DNA of 64,000 nt. Source: Apophysomyces variabilis (taxonomy: Eukaryota; Mucoromycota; Mucoromycetes; Mucorales; Mucoraceae). Where the stretch lies: contig MZZL01000031.1 of assembly GCA_002749535.1 (NCBI GenBank), positions 62,001 through 126,000 on the forward strand. Reading direction: 5' to 3'. The notes under the pieces were generated by a model, which ran no database searches, was not told the origin of the DNA, and saw only the letters and a list, made by a program, of their open reading frames with translations. Both the position numbers and the translations under genes were made by a program. Positions 11,925 through 24,783 of this stretch are shown here, piece by piece (within the stretch, counting starts at the first letter, position 1; each line of letters opens with the position of its first letter).

Positions 11925-13032
11925 AGACTTTACCAATATCCCCAACGTGAACGCAGGTCTTCCCCTCGCAGACATTTCGATTTTTGCTGGAAAGTGCATT
12001 AGAAAGTGTTTACAGTTAGGAATATTAATATCTAACTTTCGTAGTTAATATCATCGGTAAGCCTTTTATCACGTTTTACTAGCAATTATTGGTAAATTCT
12101 ATTTCCGAATCTTCAAAAAATTTTGGCGCAATCTACAAAAACTATTGAATAAACTAGCGACCAGGACCTTATCGTTGGAGTGCCTATGGTAATATGATAT
12201 AGTAACTAATTTATTGCTGCCTTTTTCCGGGCATTTTCTTAACAATTCATGGGGTTGCTGTAACTGACGCGCTTGTACTGGCATACAAGCGAGTCTATCT
12301 TTACCATTGCTATTGTTAAGATCTCTGCATCCCAAGTTCTGTGAACGCTTTATAAACAGGTTTTCGATTTAACCTGATGAATTGATGTAATATCGCTAAA
12401 TATGATCCATGCTCTTAGATCATTAGCAGACTCTTGAAGCGTTTATCCAATCAATTTCACTTTCCTGCGTGACTCGTATGTGCAATGGCCAAATCCTCAC
12501 CTCACTGAAGTCCAAATGCCGTTATGCCTCAAACATCGGACGCGGAAGCGATCTACGCTCAATTTGAGGAGGCTTGCCTGGACTTTCAGGTACTATAATA
12601 CAATGTTAGTTTGGGAAACTTATAATTCCACTCGTTCCTTGAAAGGTCCCAGCAACAAGACAGGCAGGGGAACATGTTTTGACATCTTTCCGTCAACTGC
12701 CGAAAGCGTTGCCGATCTGCCAGTATATTCTTAGTCGCGCCGAAAGTCCTATGGTTCAATTTCAAGTAGCATTAGCAATAAGCGAGATTTCCATTCGTGA
12801 CTATACAAGTTATGCGCTCGAAGACTTAATGCAGCTCAAAAATTATGCACTCCAATATTGTTTGGACAGAGAAAAGTGAGTTGCTACAATATTTATCATT
12901 TGGTATATATCTTACACGATAATCTAGAATGCCGAAATATGTCCGCGATCAACTTCTTTTAACAGTGTCCTTGATTACAAAAAGAAGTCTATTAGATGTG
13001 TCGGATACAGATAGAGAATCGATTTATATCCA
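11925..13032. repeat. Second copy of the 1108-bp duplication
   Basis: Same sequence as 10816-11923. It continues into the rest of exportin-4, so this is the copy to keep. Confidence 0.85.
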
Positions 13033-16000
13033 CATGAAACAATTGCTAGACATGGGAGGCAATAGCGCGGTAGGAAAACTTGATGTTTCTCCTTTGCTGC
13101 TAAGCCTTGAGGGTAGGTTCTAGGAGCAGCACTTGCAAATGCTATGGTGGATCAATTTTCGAGCACAAAATCATCTACCGTCGGTTTAAGTTGGGAATTC
13201 CACAATAAATGCAAAGTCTTCTTTGAGGTAGATCATCGTATAAATTAGCTAGAACTAAAAATTTCGGTAGGGTCACATTTTATTTCCTCTGTTGCAAGAA
13301 GCTTTAACAAAGCTTCACGCCGCCGTGCAGACATGTCAATATCTGACTTCTCCTCCCCCATCCCTGCTTGTTGAATTATTGGAACTGCTGGAAAAGATCT
13401 TCCAATGGGAGTTCGAATCAACCAACCTGAATAGAGAATTGCCAGGATCCTTTTCCAGACCGGGACTTGATGATGATAATTTTGACAAAGAAGATGGACC
13501 TATGTCTGTCAAGAGGACATTCACAATGTTTCCCAATAATTGGCAACCAGTTGTTGCCAACAGCGATGTTTTGTGGTTATTCTTTAAGGTCCGTATTGGT
13601 AGCATTCTGGATTAGATAATTTATACTTGCCTTAGACTTATTCGCTTGTCCGGTCGGATGATGTGTTGGGCCACAGATGTAGACAATGTCTTGTTCAGCT
13701 CGCAGGGTTCAAAGAAGAATTTTTCAACCACGATCAGAATTTGATTCGAGCCTACACAGAAACGATGATACATGGTACTCTTAAGATAGTGAGCGAGTAA
13801 GCAAGCAATATGCTATACAAACAATAAGAACACTCATCCTTTGTATCAGTATTCTCAGTAGTGGATATGATTCCGACGCTCTGAATGAACAGGGACCGCA
13901 ATTACTTGGAGCCATACAGATGGTTCGACGTCTACTAGAGAATGTGCCACTTAGTATACTCTGCTCCATACGTGATTTCTTTCAATTTCTCAACGAAGTT
14001 GCCCGACTTACAATAAGTTGCATCAGAGCTACGGTAGGCGATTTGGATGAAGGATGGATCAGCGAAGCCTGTAATGAGTGCTTAGATGCATGGGTTATAC
14101 TGGGTAAGTATATAGCATAGAAAAAAAGAAGGTTTTCGGAAATTAATGTAAACATGCAGCGGACGAAATACAGCCTGCACATGGTGGTGACAGCCAAATG
14201 AAATCTAAACTAAGCCAATCAGAATTCGACCAGTTGACACAATATATGAAGACAGTCGCATATCAGATCGTAGAAATATACATTGCGACCCGTCTCGAAC
14301 AAGCAAATTTAATATTGGAAGAGGAAGAGGAAGATGAGATCGAAAGTGGATTTAAGGATTGGGTATCGAAGAACCAAAGGATGTAGAACCAAAGCTAATT
14401 ACTGACGTTGCTAGGATGTATATGGGGACCAACTTACCTGCGTGGGCACCATGGGAAGGCTCAATCCACATCAATCTCTGCTTTACTTACAGCGGATATT
14501 ACATGAACAATTCGAACGGTTAAAGTCATATTTTACAGATGTTAGCCGAACAGGTTAGCAACCGAATGACTAGATTCATTCTTATATTTAAACGGAATAG
14601 ACCATACTTTGATAATTCTCAATGAGCAGCTGCATTGGATAACCCTTATTGCAGGACACGTCCTTGCGGATGCAGGTAAAGGCGAGCAACCGATGATCCC
14701 AGAATCGTTGATGCATTTGTCCGGGTCACAGGTATGAAGATATTTTATGCAGCTTTAATTGCAAAAGTAGCTATACTGAAATTATCTGCAAAGAGCTTTG
14801 AGCAGGATCAAGTTACGAGTGTTTCCAGACAGTTCTTGGAATTGTTTCGCTTCTTGTCTAGTTTTGGTCCAAACACTGTCGAAGTATGCTATACCTTGCA
14901 TGATTGGTCCATTGTTCACCTTTGTTTGATATTTGTAGGCATCCAACTGCAGTCCGCGTCTTGCTGAAACCTTGCTATGGTTTCTAGAGCGATGGTGCAA
15001 ATCTTATTTATTAATCGATGAGAATGAATACGGTTATATTAGGTATATTCTGCATCTGACAACAAATATTAACGCTTGTATTTAGCCCAAATATTGCAAA
15101 AGCCTTTGGCAGATCTGGTCCTTCCGAAGGTCAAGGACCACATATAATCGACTTCCTAGTTGAGCAAATGAAGACAAACTTTATGCTTTGGAACGCTGAT
15201 ACAAATGTGTTATTGCAGGTATTTGCAATATTATGCTGAACGCTCAAGATTAACATGTACAGATTATCCAATGGCTGAATACTTGCGGCACTTTGCCCAG
15301 CCTGAAAACCGGCCTTTTACATTCAAGTAAGTATCCTTCTTTTACGATAGCCTTAATTTAACACAAAGTAAATAGGCGGTTTTCCCGCTTTGGTTCAGTT
15401 CGTAACCAGTAACATGCAGCAACTTCCCGAAGCGGTCCACAAGTATGTCTGAATTCATGAAATATGTATAACTGATTTTACGATCGATTAGTTCTTTAGT
15501 CCAGACAATTGTGACAATAGCTAGTGGTGCTTCCGATATAACCGTAAGACAGAATTATTTCGACCTTATGTTTGCCATGGTTGAGGTGAGCAATGCTTGT
15601 GATAAGTTTTTCTTATGTCTGAATTTTAATAGGGATCATTTAGTTCAGTTCTTCAATATCCAGACTTTGCGCAACAATTTCAGCGAGTAGATGTGATGAA
15701 CCAAGTATTAAATGCACTTGAGGTAATACAAGACATTGTATGTATATTGTGCCATATTTAACCTACTTTCGAAAGATGTTTGATGGTTTAGCATTAGCGA
15801 GCCAGTTCAACAATACGCAGGCGATCTTTACATTTTGTTCCCGGTTCTTTGAAAGCTTCTTGCAACTGATGAACATCTACAAAAGTGTCCCGGAAGTGCA
15901 ATTGCAGATCCTACAACTTTTTGAGGATTTAGCTGGGCGCCTGGTAAAGCTTCATTATCGGGTTTCTCTGTTTTAATACTGAGTCTGTGTGCAGGATTTC

Positions 16001-17121
16001 TCCAATCTACGTACAGAACAAAAGCAGATGCTATTTGGCGTTGTGGTGGAAATTCTGAAATCGTTCGGTTCGGCAAACCAAGGTATGAACAATGCCAAAG
16101 CAAGGTGAATGAAAGAACGTAATTAAAAGGACAATTTAGGCAAAAAGAGACAGCATTCGCAAGAAGAAGAACAAGACAGGCCATATGCCGATATTTCAAC
16201 TGTGCTTGTATTACTATTTAATATCATGGCCTCGGAATTTGAAGACTTCAGTAAGTTTGAAATACTTACTTACAGACTCTAATAGAGATTTGTTTCAGAT
16301 AGACAACATGCCAATACTTCTGTCATTTCAGATGAACCTGAGGTAGCTGAAGTTGTTCTCTATGGCGTGAACATTGTATTGCCGATGATCGATCTAGAGA
16401 TGCTCAAGGTGAGAGAAAAGAAAGCAAAAAGCAGTTTTTTGTTAAGACAATCTCATTCTAGATTCCGAAACTGTGCCAAGAATACATTAGATTGGTCACT
16501 CGTCTTATCGAACGTTTCCCTGAAAAATTGGCAGGTCTGCCAACGGAGTTATTTAACAACTTGATGTCTAGCTTGGATTTCGGTATCAGTCACGATATTG
16601 TTGATATCAATATCAGCAGTTTGCATGCAGTTGCTCCTCTCGCTTTGTGGGTGTATAAGCAGGAACAAAGCCATGGTAAGGCAATGTTGATGTGGTCATC
16701 TTATTTTCTAACACCTGTGTAGCCAATGCTGATTTTGTAAAGCCAGCATTAAAGAAATTTATGCAGCAGCTCTTGAATATGTTATTGTTTCAGCATCTTG
16801 ACATGCTAATTGTTGACGCGGCCGGCGAGTCATTTCTGACACTTACCTGTGTACAGAGGGTAATTCAAACGGACGGGCCGGATTTGTTTGATAGATATAT
16901 TGATGGTGATATAGGATGAGTATATGAACGCAGTGAACCAAGTAATTGCGCAGCAATCCACGGACGTCCAAGCCCGGCTATACCATGCATTTCAACAATT
17001 AGATCAAGCCACGCCGAAGCAGTTGCCATTGAGCCGTCCGATTAGTCAGAGTACAAATGGCTTTAAAGAAGCCTTCCTCCACTTCCTGGTGGATGTTCGC
17101 TCCGTTTTAAGAATCAAATGA
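12524..17121 (+). CDS. XPO4: Exportin-4
   Basis: Importin-beta family nuclear export receptor; exportin-4 carries cargo such as eIF5A and Smad3 in animals. The start is the ATG at 12524, giving MPQTSDAEAIYAQFEEACLD, which joins through a GTACTA..GAAAG intron to VPATRQAGEHVLTSFRQLPK. About twenty exons follow. Diagnostic stretches: MPKYVRDQLLLTVSLITKRS, GLSWEFHNKCKVFFE, an acidic LEEEEEDEIESGF linker, DQLTCVGTMGRLNPHQSL, and the C-terminal VVLYGVNIVLPMIDLEMLK followed by RFPEKLAGLPTELFNNLMSS. The last intron joins FDRYID to VNQVIAQQ in phase, and the frame ends VRSVLRIK, like the CVK end of animal XPO4. No broken exon was seen. Baker's yeast lacks this gene, which fits an early-diverging fungus. 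Confidence 0.93.
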
Positions 17122-17832
17122 AAAACAGGATTTGTTCTACATTTGCAGGAACTGGTTAGCAATCTACAAAATTTCCCAGTTACATGTAATTATTACGTAC
17201 ACAAACAAAAACTGTAACGAAGAAGGAGGAGAAATAGAAACGATTAGTTATATCGTAGCACATAATAACTTTTCTTAAGTTACAATCTGTGTCTGATCGC
17301 TATTCTGAAGCTTCACATGATTTAATGCGCATTTATGTTAAAGGTCGAAGGCAGAAAATCTACGAGCATTACTCAAACGCATAATGGATTCAGTACTTTA
17401 CCCAGCCCACCCGCCCTTTTCCTTTCCTAATGGTTCTCTTTCGGATATATCATATACAATCACCTAATGCACCATGGACCATCAGTCTGTTCTTGTGAAA
17501 TAAAAGTGGAAGTTATAGTACATTGTCAGAGAACCTACATCCCTCGGAGCACGATGTGTCCAAGGAAATCAAGAAAAAAGATATTGAAACGGTATCGTAA
17601 CGGTTTGCACAAAGCTTGAGATGGCTTCAAAGCTGATACTCTTCGTGCCTGTCTAGCAAAACTAGCAAAATTTATCGCATACTTCTCTCTGTATAAGATC
17701 ACTATATACTTAAAAAAGCAAATGTTGGATATTGTATGCATAAGGCAAGAACATGAAGCTTTGAAGTGTAATATAACGTTTTATCTTTTTCCATCAGCCC
17801 ATTGAGAAGCGCAGAAAACAAATTAATAAATA
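17122..17832. other. Convergent intergenic spacer
   Basis: Lies between the 3' ends of exportin-4 (+) and the Rho GEF (-). AT-rich; a 68-codon frame at 17535-17741 has no support. Confidence 0.5.
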
Positions 17833-20800
17833 CTACAAAGGTGGCTCAAAATTGGCAATCAATTGGAAGACGAATTGCAAGTCAGGTTTGAATGGATGGG
17901 CCATACAGCCATGAATAACTGGAGCAAACGTATCGTTTCTAAACTGTAAACAACGCATGTGATCGCCGGCAAAGATTTGTGTTAGTTCCCCCTAGTAAAA
18001 TCATTAGTGTCTGTGCGCCAACGAATAGCTATAAGCGTGAGTTGTCACTAACCGTCTCTGCATGTCGTACTTCGATAAATTGCGGATCAAATGCAATCAC
18101 GTAGGGATAGTAAAAAGCAACTGCTTGTGGTGTTCCCTCCCATTCAATCCTATTGTTTCTAGGTATAAGGCTACTCCAATTATGCTCGGTATAACTTACT
18201 TTGAATATAGATCTTGTACAAAAGATCCATGACTATCCACAAGAAATGCGAACGTATCATAGCATAACAGGTAATGTTCTCTGCATCGGAACATGCCCAG
18301 CGGTCTTAATTCTTCGCCTCGTTGCTGCACAAATGTGAAATCGGGGTTTTGCAGGTCAGGTAAATTGCGATTCGTGCTTAGATCTTCAAGATCAATGATT
18401 TCAAAGCCTCGAGTGCATACAACAAACACTCTTCTATTTAAGAAATGAACAGCGAAGGAATCTGCGCCAATGTAGAATTCCTGTATACCGTGCGTAGCTT
18501 AATTAAATTACTTTAAACTAAAGTAGAGCACTCACCTTGTATATCTTGAACCATGCAGGGGGCTTACTGAAGAAGCTTGTCTTCATAGTAAGGAATTTTG
18601 CGTTGTCAGGATCACGTAGATCGCCACACACCGGCTCGAACGCCTTAAAATGGCTATTCATGCCTCGCTTCTTCATTGCAATTACTAACGTCTTGTTATT
18701 GCACACCCCAGCATTGAAATATGAAATATGTTGAGCTATTCTTTGGTTTGGTCTATCTGCAGGCCTGTTCGGGGCTGTTGGATCCAAGGCATCAAGTGCG
18801 TAAGCTACCAAGTTCTTATCTAATATGCAAAAAGAAAACAAGTATTTAAACTTTCCGTTTTTCTTTTTTGTTTCCTTGCTTTTTTAACGCGTTTAATTTT
18901 CTGCAAACCTGCAAGTATAAGAAGAATATGCTCTTCCTCCAGAATGGCTATTTGAGTGACATCAGTTATTGAGAGGACATGACGGATGCTATTGGTGTCC
19001 CCTTCAATGCCTATCCAGATCCCGCTGGCAGAACCAATTGCTATCATTCGAATCCCCGTTGCCCCAACTGTATAAAAGTATTATTTTTAGCGCTCTTTCA
19101 GTGCACATTTATATCATACTTACGGAAAGGCACAGAACAAGTAACTTTTCCTGGATTAGAGCCTCCTCCGGCAGCGGATGAACCCGTGAAAGTCGTGTCG
19201 CTCAAGGATCGAACCTCAAAGACTAGACGATCAGCATTCGAGTGTTCAAGCGTCGCCTTAGCTTCTACGATCTTTTGCTTCCACTCTAATCGCACCTCTG
19301 CATTTTCAGCATGAAGTAAATAATCGTCACCTCTTCGACCTAGATGGCGTAACTGTATAGCATTATTTGACGCGGGTAATACGTTATTGGCCATGGATGC
19401 TATCGTGCTGGAATGAGTGGTACTGAGAGATCTGAAACCAACAGCGAACCCTTCAGTAGCTTCCTGGACGTGTAGCAGCTCGAGTGGAATAGGACGTTTG
19501 GATATGTGGTACTCCTCGTCATTTTCCAAAGTCTTTCTTACTTTGGTCATTAAAAGCATATGGTCGAACAGAAATACATGCAGCTCCAAAGTTTCGATCA
19601 CTATGTGAGAACGACGCGTTAGAGGACCCTCGTGTATCAGTTTCCGGCCTGGCTGTAAAAGTTGCAAATCGTGTGTTTGGCCCGGCTTAAATCGTATCCT
19701 GTCATTGATTTCGAATACCCGAAGTGTGTTCTTCGTTGTTGCGGTTAATTCATCCATCCGATTTGCCACCGATTTCAAGATTCCTGAGCACTTAGTGAGT
19801 TGCTCTTTGTCGGGATGGTCATCAGGTGTTTTTTTCAAAATAGCACCAATCAGGAGCGGATAGCGCTGCAATCGAGTGACGGGAAGAATAATAAAATGTC
19901 TGAAAGGCAACTTGCGACATTCAGCCTGTCGCTCCTTCTCATGTATAAAATTCTTGAACAAAATATTGTCATTCATCTCTTTTTTAACAGCATATTCCGC
20001 CAAGACGACATGTGGGCCATATTTCGCGTATGCTTCCATGAACTTTGGAAGATGCCGTAAAAATATGTCGCCCACCTCATCCACAAACCCACCAGTACTT
20101 TGGGACTGACAGTAGCTCTGATGATCACGTAAATCTCGATATAATTCTTTGTGGATCTGCAGAATATCCATATAGTTGTTGAACACGTTGCTGCAAAATT
20201 CTTCGCGACGATCCTCTTCAATACATTGGGCGCTGCGAAGCGACGTCGCGTAAAGCTAAGAACATATTTTTTTAGGGAAGGTAACTAGCATTTTACGTAC
20301 CTCATCGAGAAGGGTTAGATCTCGTACGTAGTCTTCTTCTGTATAGATTATTTCATGGATGGCCTCTTGCCTCTTGATCTCGCTATCGGGTGTATTCTGC
20401 AAAATCTCTCGAGGTACAGAAGCGGACCATGCGCGAGATAAGGACTATAAAACATGAGGATAAGAAATTACAGGTAGCATAATACCTACAGTGTCATGAG
20501 AAGACGCTATAGATGAGGTAATTGAGGCATGTCGTTGTAATGTACTGCCTTGTTTCTACATGAACCCGTATATACGTTGTGTTTTGCGTATAGTTGTGTT
20601 GGTACACTTACTGGTCGGTCCGCTTGCTGCAAATCTAGATTAGGACAGCGAGGAGCATAACACCCTCCTTGACCAGGCAAACAAGAATTCGTATAACATC
20701 GTGTAAGCGGTGTATAGACACCTTGAGGTACACCTTGTTCCAGTGTCTCTTCAACTAATGTGTAAGTTTCATGCGGTGAATCGTATAATGTATTCTTCCT

Positions 20801-22074
20801 CGTAGATTTCTCAGAGTAGGAAATAGGGCTTATCAAAGGCGGAGATGTATGCATCAGAGCTCGTGCCACCTTGCGATACATGGCATCAGGTAATCCGGTT
20901 GGAAGAAGCATGCGCATTATTTCCTACTCGTTGAGTGAGGATTTTCAGATAAGGAATGGCTGTTCAATACTTACTACAGCCTCTTCCCCCGTAAAACTTC
21001 TAGGATATTCGGCAGTGCAGAATATTCTTCGTCTCTCATTGAGGTATTTAACTTCGGCGATCATCTTATCGCCCAGTTCAGATATAAGCGGATAGTTTGG
21101 GAAGAAGATCTCTGGGGATTCGGTGACTGATATCATGGGTTCGTACATATGTTTGGTTATGTCTGCTGATAGTGGGGATGTCGGATTGCTAAATCCTCTT
21201 CGAATCGTGGGCATGGCTGCTAACGAGCGTGCCGAGGATTGCGATGTCTGTCGATTCAACGAGCTTGAACGGGTTGTATAAACCACTGTATGATCTTCCA
21301 TCGCTATTTTGGTTATCTGCTGCCTGGGTGATGCAAATGGTTGGATTTTCTTCGCGACATTGAGGTAGGATGGAGAAGTTGGTGGCGACAGGGTATCTTT
21401 TGGCAGCGCATTATTTACAGGTGAGGACGACGGGGAAGAATTGCTTTTGTGAGTATCATCCTGTAACTGAGTCTCTTCTTGCTCATGTTCGCTCGAGAGC
21501 TTTTCGTTTTTTTCATGGAATGGCTTTGGTTCCACACATTCTTTGTCATTGATATCTTGTTCGCATATTGTTTTCTCATTCATTTCCTTATCTTCGTTGT
21601 TATCGAGTAATTGGAGGGTGTTGCTATTGTCTGATAATCTGTGATTCTCTTCACTGTTATTATCGGTTATGGTTGTTTCTGCTCGTTCTTCATCGTCTTC
21701 GTCTTCCTCTTCTGACTGTGATACTAAGATTTCTTTAGACAATCCATGAGCTGTAGCTGATTGTAGCTCGCTGAACGGCCTCGCATAGTTTTCAAGGACG
21801 GGAGAATAACCAGATTCATCCCCTTCGTACAAATAGGAAACTCTATTAATGTGTGACAACTCATCGTTTGAATACTGCCAGGACAATATGAGAAAGCCTT
21901 CATTGACGTGAGAGAACAACTCACCCGTCGAGATGCTCCATAGATGTTGTGAGTTGCTGCTTGTTCAGGAAGTTCTCCCGAAAGCTCGTTAATGAATGAA
22001 TCTAAGTCATTGTAAAGGGCCTCTAGGGCGGGGGATGAAGGAGTGTCGGCTATTGGTTTTTCGTACTGTGCCAT
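17833..22074 (-). CDS. ROM2: Rom1/Rom2-like Rho1 guanine nucleotide exchange factor
   Basis: Activates Rho1 at the plasma membrane in the cell-wall integrity pathway. Start ATG at 22072-22074 (MAQYEKPIADTPSSPALEAL). Order of parts: a long acidic, Ser/Glu-rich disordered N-terminus (about 21.1-21.9 kb); a DEP-like domain (YPRSFTGEEAVV, then MRMLLPTGLPDAMYRKVARA, 20.8-21.0 kb); a DH domain (19.75-20.4 kb, with LPFRHFIILPVTRLQRYPLL and ILKKTPDDHPDKEQLTK); a PH domain (HEGPLTRRS..ELHVFLFDHMLLMTK, 19.2-19.7 kb); and a C-terminal citron homology domain (17.8-19.05 kb, with GSASGIWIGIEGD, FVVCTRGFEIIDLEDL, GELTQIFAGDHMRCLQF). The stop at 17833-17835 follows IANFEPPL. The architecture matches full-length fungal Rho1 GEFs, and the gene looks intact. 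Confidence 0.92.
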
Positions 22075-22387
22075 GGATGGCGCTTATGCATCAAGACAAT
22101 GAAAAAAGCAATGAGGTTCGAAGCAAAAAGGTAGAATGAGTAGGAACCTTCGTGTAACATATGATGTCACGATTCAAAGACGTGTTCTTAATGTTATCGA
22201 CCTTAATGCATAATTGATCCTATGAATATCATTTCGCATGCCTAGAGTAAGGTTCAATTACGATGATATTGGACAAAAACCTTATAACTGTCTATGAGAG
22301 ATGATTTTGCAACCAAAGTCCCGTAAGCTCTTTGAAGCGAACATGTGATACGATAGATTGCAGTGTAGCAGTTAGGATCATCCAACG

Positions 22388-24700
22388 AATTATGAAGATT
22401 CCGGGCAGATATTTGAATCAGAAGCATGTTTTTGTTCAAGGAGCAAGGCAACTACATTAGCAAACATGGATACCCATCCCCACTAATTAGATGATGATTG
22501 TAAACGCCCCGATGCTTAAAACAGTTGATGATAAAGGAATATATTTAACGAAGATGGTGTAGCCGATTCTGTTTGTATCATGTAAAATGTCAGGTACCTG
22601 TATGATGTATGGAAAAATAATAAGTAGAAGTTAAACCGTATTAAACATACCATATACAGTGAATAAAAAGAAAGCCAATGATAATTATTTACGTAGCTAT
22701 TTTAAATTGGTGAATATTATGTCGAGACATACAACAGAGGCTTACATGCTGTTTAAAGGAAGCCATGGCTCTTAACGCAGTGATCCTCGTTCTCAAATAT
22801 CCTGCGGATTATCTCAAGTTCAAAATAATCACCGAGCTCCTAAGTATGCTACCATATCAGCTTCTTTAATTACGTAAAATACCGTTATAGTTGTATCGTA
22901 TGGTGAGCATATTAGAGAAGTATCATGTAATTTTAGGAATGCTAATCTTGCCCTTAATTTGGTAAAGGAGAAAGTAGAAGACAACTAGAAAAATGGAAGT
23001 TTTACAGCCCATTCATTACGATCCTGTTTTATCCACGTAACGGGATATAGAGTACATATTAACAGAGAGTTTGATTGTTGTTTGGTATTAGAAAACAATG
23101 ACAATTATAACACTATGGCGGTAAATTTCACCACAAGTGTACAAATTATAGTATCAACAACCCTTTTATCGGACGGAAGAGCTCACGGTGGCATCTCATG
23201 CTTGATTCAGATCTAAATGGATTTGTTTTCATTGCATATACACCGGCACATGCTCCTAGATCAGGCCAATGAAAGCTTTGTAGACAGTGACCCAAGAAAT
23301 AACCACTCTGTTTTCTTTGCATGGTTTCTTTTATAGTCTGGAACAATTGTTGTGGGGAACAGGCAGCAGAGGTCATGTCTACTTCCCACGAAGGTCTGTC
23401 CCGATTCTACGTCTTATTTTAAGAATTTATGACGAAGAATATAAAAACAGCAAAGGTTCTGACGAGGAGCTTCCGCGGCGATTCAGCTTATTACCCATGC
23501 TGTCTACAAAATGGCGATTTGCCACAATCAATGCAAAAGCCTTATCATGCTTAACCAGATCCAATTTGGAAGGGGCTCTTTGAGAAGAACATTGCGTTAT
23601 TTCATACCGTTTTTGACTTTACCAAGCTATCGTACCAAAGGTAAAATGGAGAAAAGCCATACGTAAAAGAAACCTAACTCCATGGTGGCTAGTGTTGAAG
23701 AACGAAGCAACTCGTCAAAGGATCGCGGCGGTATCTTCGCTGGTCAAATTCTCTCATGTGGTTTGGTAGTTGACTTCCATTTTGCGAGAAGATCAGGAAA
23801 GAAAGAAAGGGCTTAAATTCGGAGCAGACCTCACTGCTAGAGATTTTACAGAAGAGGAGATTACGGGTTGCTTCGAACCGTGTACAGTCGACCCTAGCCG
23901 ATCACAAGTGTTTACGGTCGCATATGGGTGCGGCGAGAGTCCACATGAAATTCGCAAATGCAGTATATGGAAGAACTATATACACTGGATCCCGCCGTGC
24001 GTGGAAAATAAAGTCCAGGCAGGAAAGAAAGAAGCAGGTATCGAGCCTATCGAAACGGATATACAGAGTGGAAAACCGTAGAGTCTCGACATGTATGGCA
24101 GTTATGTCCGCTGCACCTTTCAGCATATAAATGCGCTATTTGCGTTCTATGGGCCATCAGAAGCAGAGGGAATATTTCCGGATTACCAGGGCTATAAAAA
24201 TTCGGAAAAGGTGCTGTTGATTGTATTCGGCTATGAGATGTTTGGGAAGGATACGGTGAGAGCACAAGGGTCATCGGACTGGTGTAGTCTGCAAGTTGTG
24301 GAAGTACATCAAAAGTAGAGAACGAAAAGGTGAGTTACTGACCGTCAAGATGGATAGGCATCTCACTTGTCAAGTACAATACATCATCAGACAAACGAAC
24401 CGTCGGTTTAATTGTAGATCATTTATAGGTGTGCAATAACCGTAGAGAGAAAAAAAAATAAGATCACCGCTGCGGACGGTGTCACTCGCCATAGCATACT
24501 AGTTTGCAAACATTGTGAAGTACTATGGCAGTGAGATATTAACGCTAGCAAATACTGTTTTCTCGATCGCGCTGTTCACTTTGGTTGGGCGAGAATGGCT
24601 GCAATGGTTCTCCCTTCCCCCGGACTTTACCAATATCCCCAGCGTGAACGCAGGTCTTCCCCTCGCAGACATTTCGATTTTTGCTGGAAAGTGTAGGGAA
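22388..24700 (+). mobile_element. Fanzor element copy 3 (degenerate)
   Basis: The left part (22388-23230) is homologous to the inverted-repeat arms at 28-31 kb. Shared blocks include GATACCCAT..ACTAATTAGA, GTAGCCGATTCTGT and the KIITELL..LPYQL peptide, with about 165 bp missing relative to 30263-30428. The right part is a broken Fanzor gene. The element ends near 24700, where similarity to the relic at 10.9 kb stops. Confidence 0.75.
23385..24696 (+). pseudogene. Fanzor nuclease pseudogene (copy 3)
   Basis: Aligns with the intact copy from the FPGSYIPVLAYILTEYN region onward. Pieces in shifting frames: VPILRLILRIYDEEYKNSKG with LPRRFSLLPMLSTKWRFATI; FEKNIALFHTVFDFTKLSYQ (one-base shift near 23580); FAGQILSCGLVVDFHFARR; CTVDPSRSQVFTVAYGCGES (RuvC-I Asp kept); YGPSEAEGIFPDYQGYKN joined directly to VLLIVFGYEMF (basic linker deleted); then LTVKMDRHLTCQ, an intron, and VCNNRREK. 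The catalytic Glu of the IDEY motif is Arg (MDRH), the first CxxC is gone, and TGA at 24532-24534 breaks RuvC-III. The intron before VC is at the same site as in the intact copy. The N-terminal third is missing. Confidence 0.82.
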
Positions 24701-24783
24701 TTGCTTGTGATATGCAACAGCCATTGAAGATCATACCCGTTATACATCTCTTGCGCTCCTTATGAGTAATTCTGCGTGCCTTA

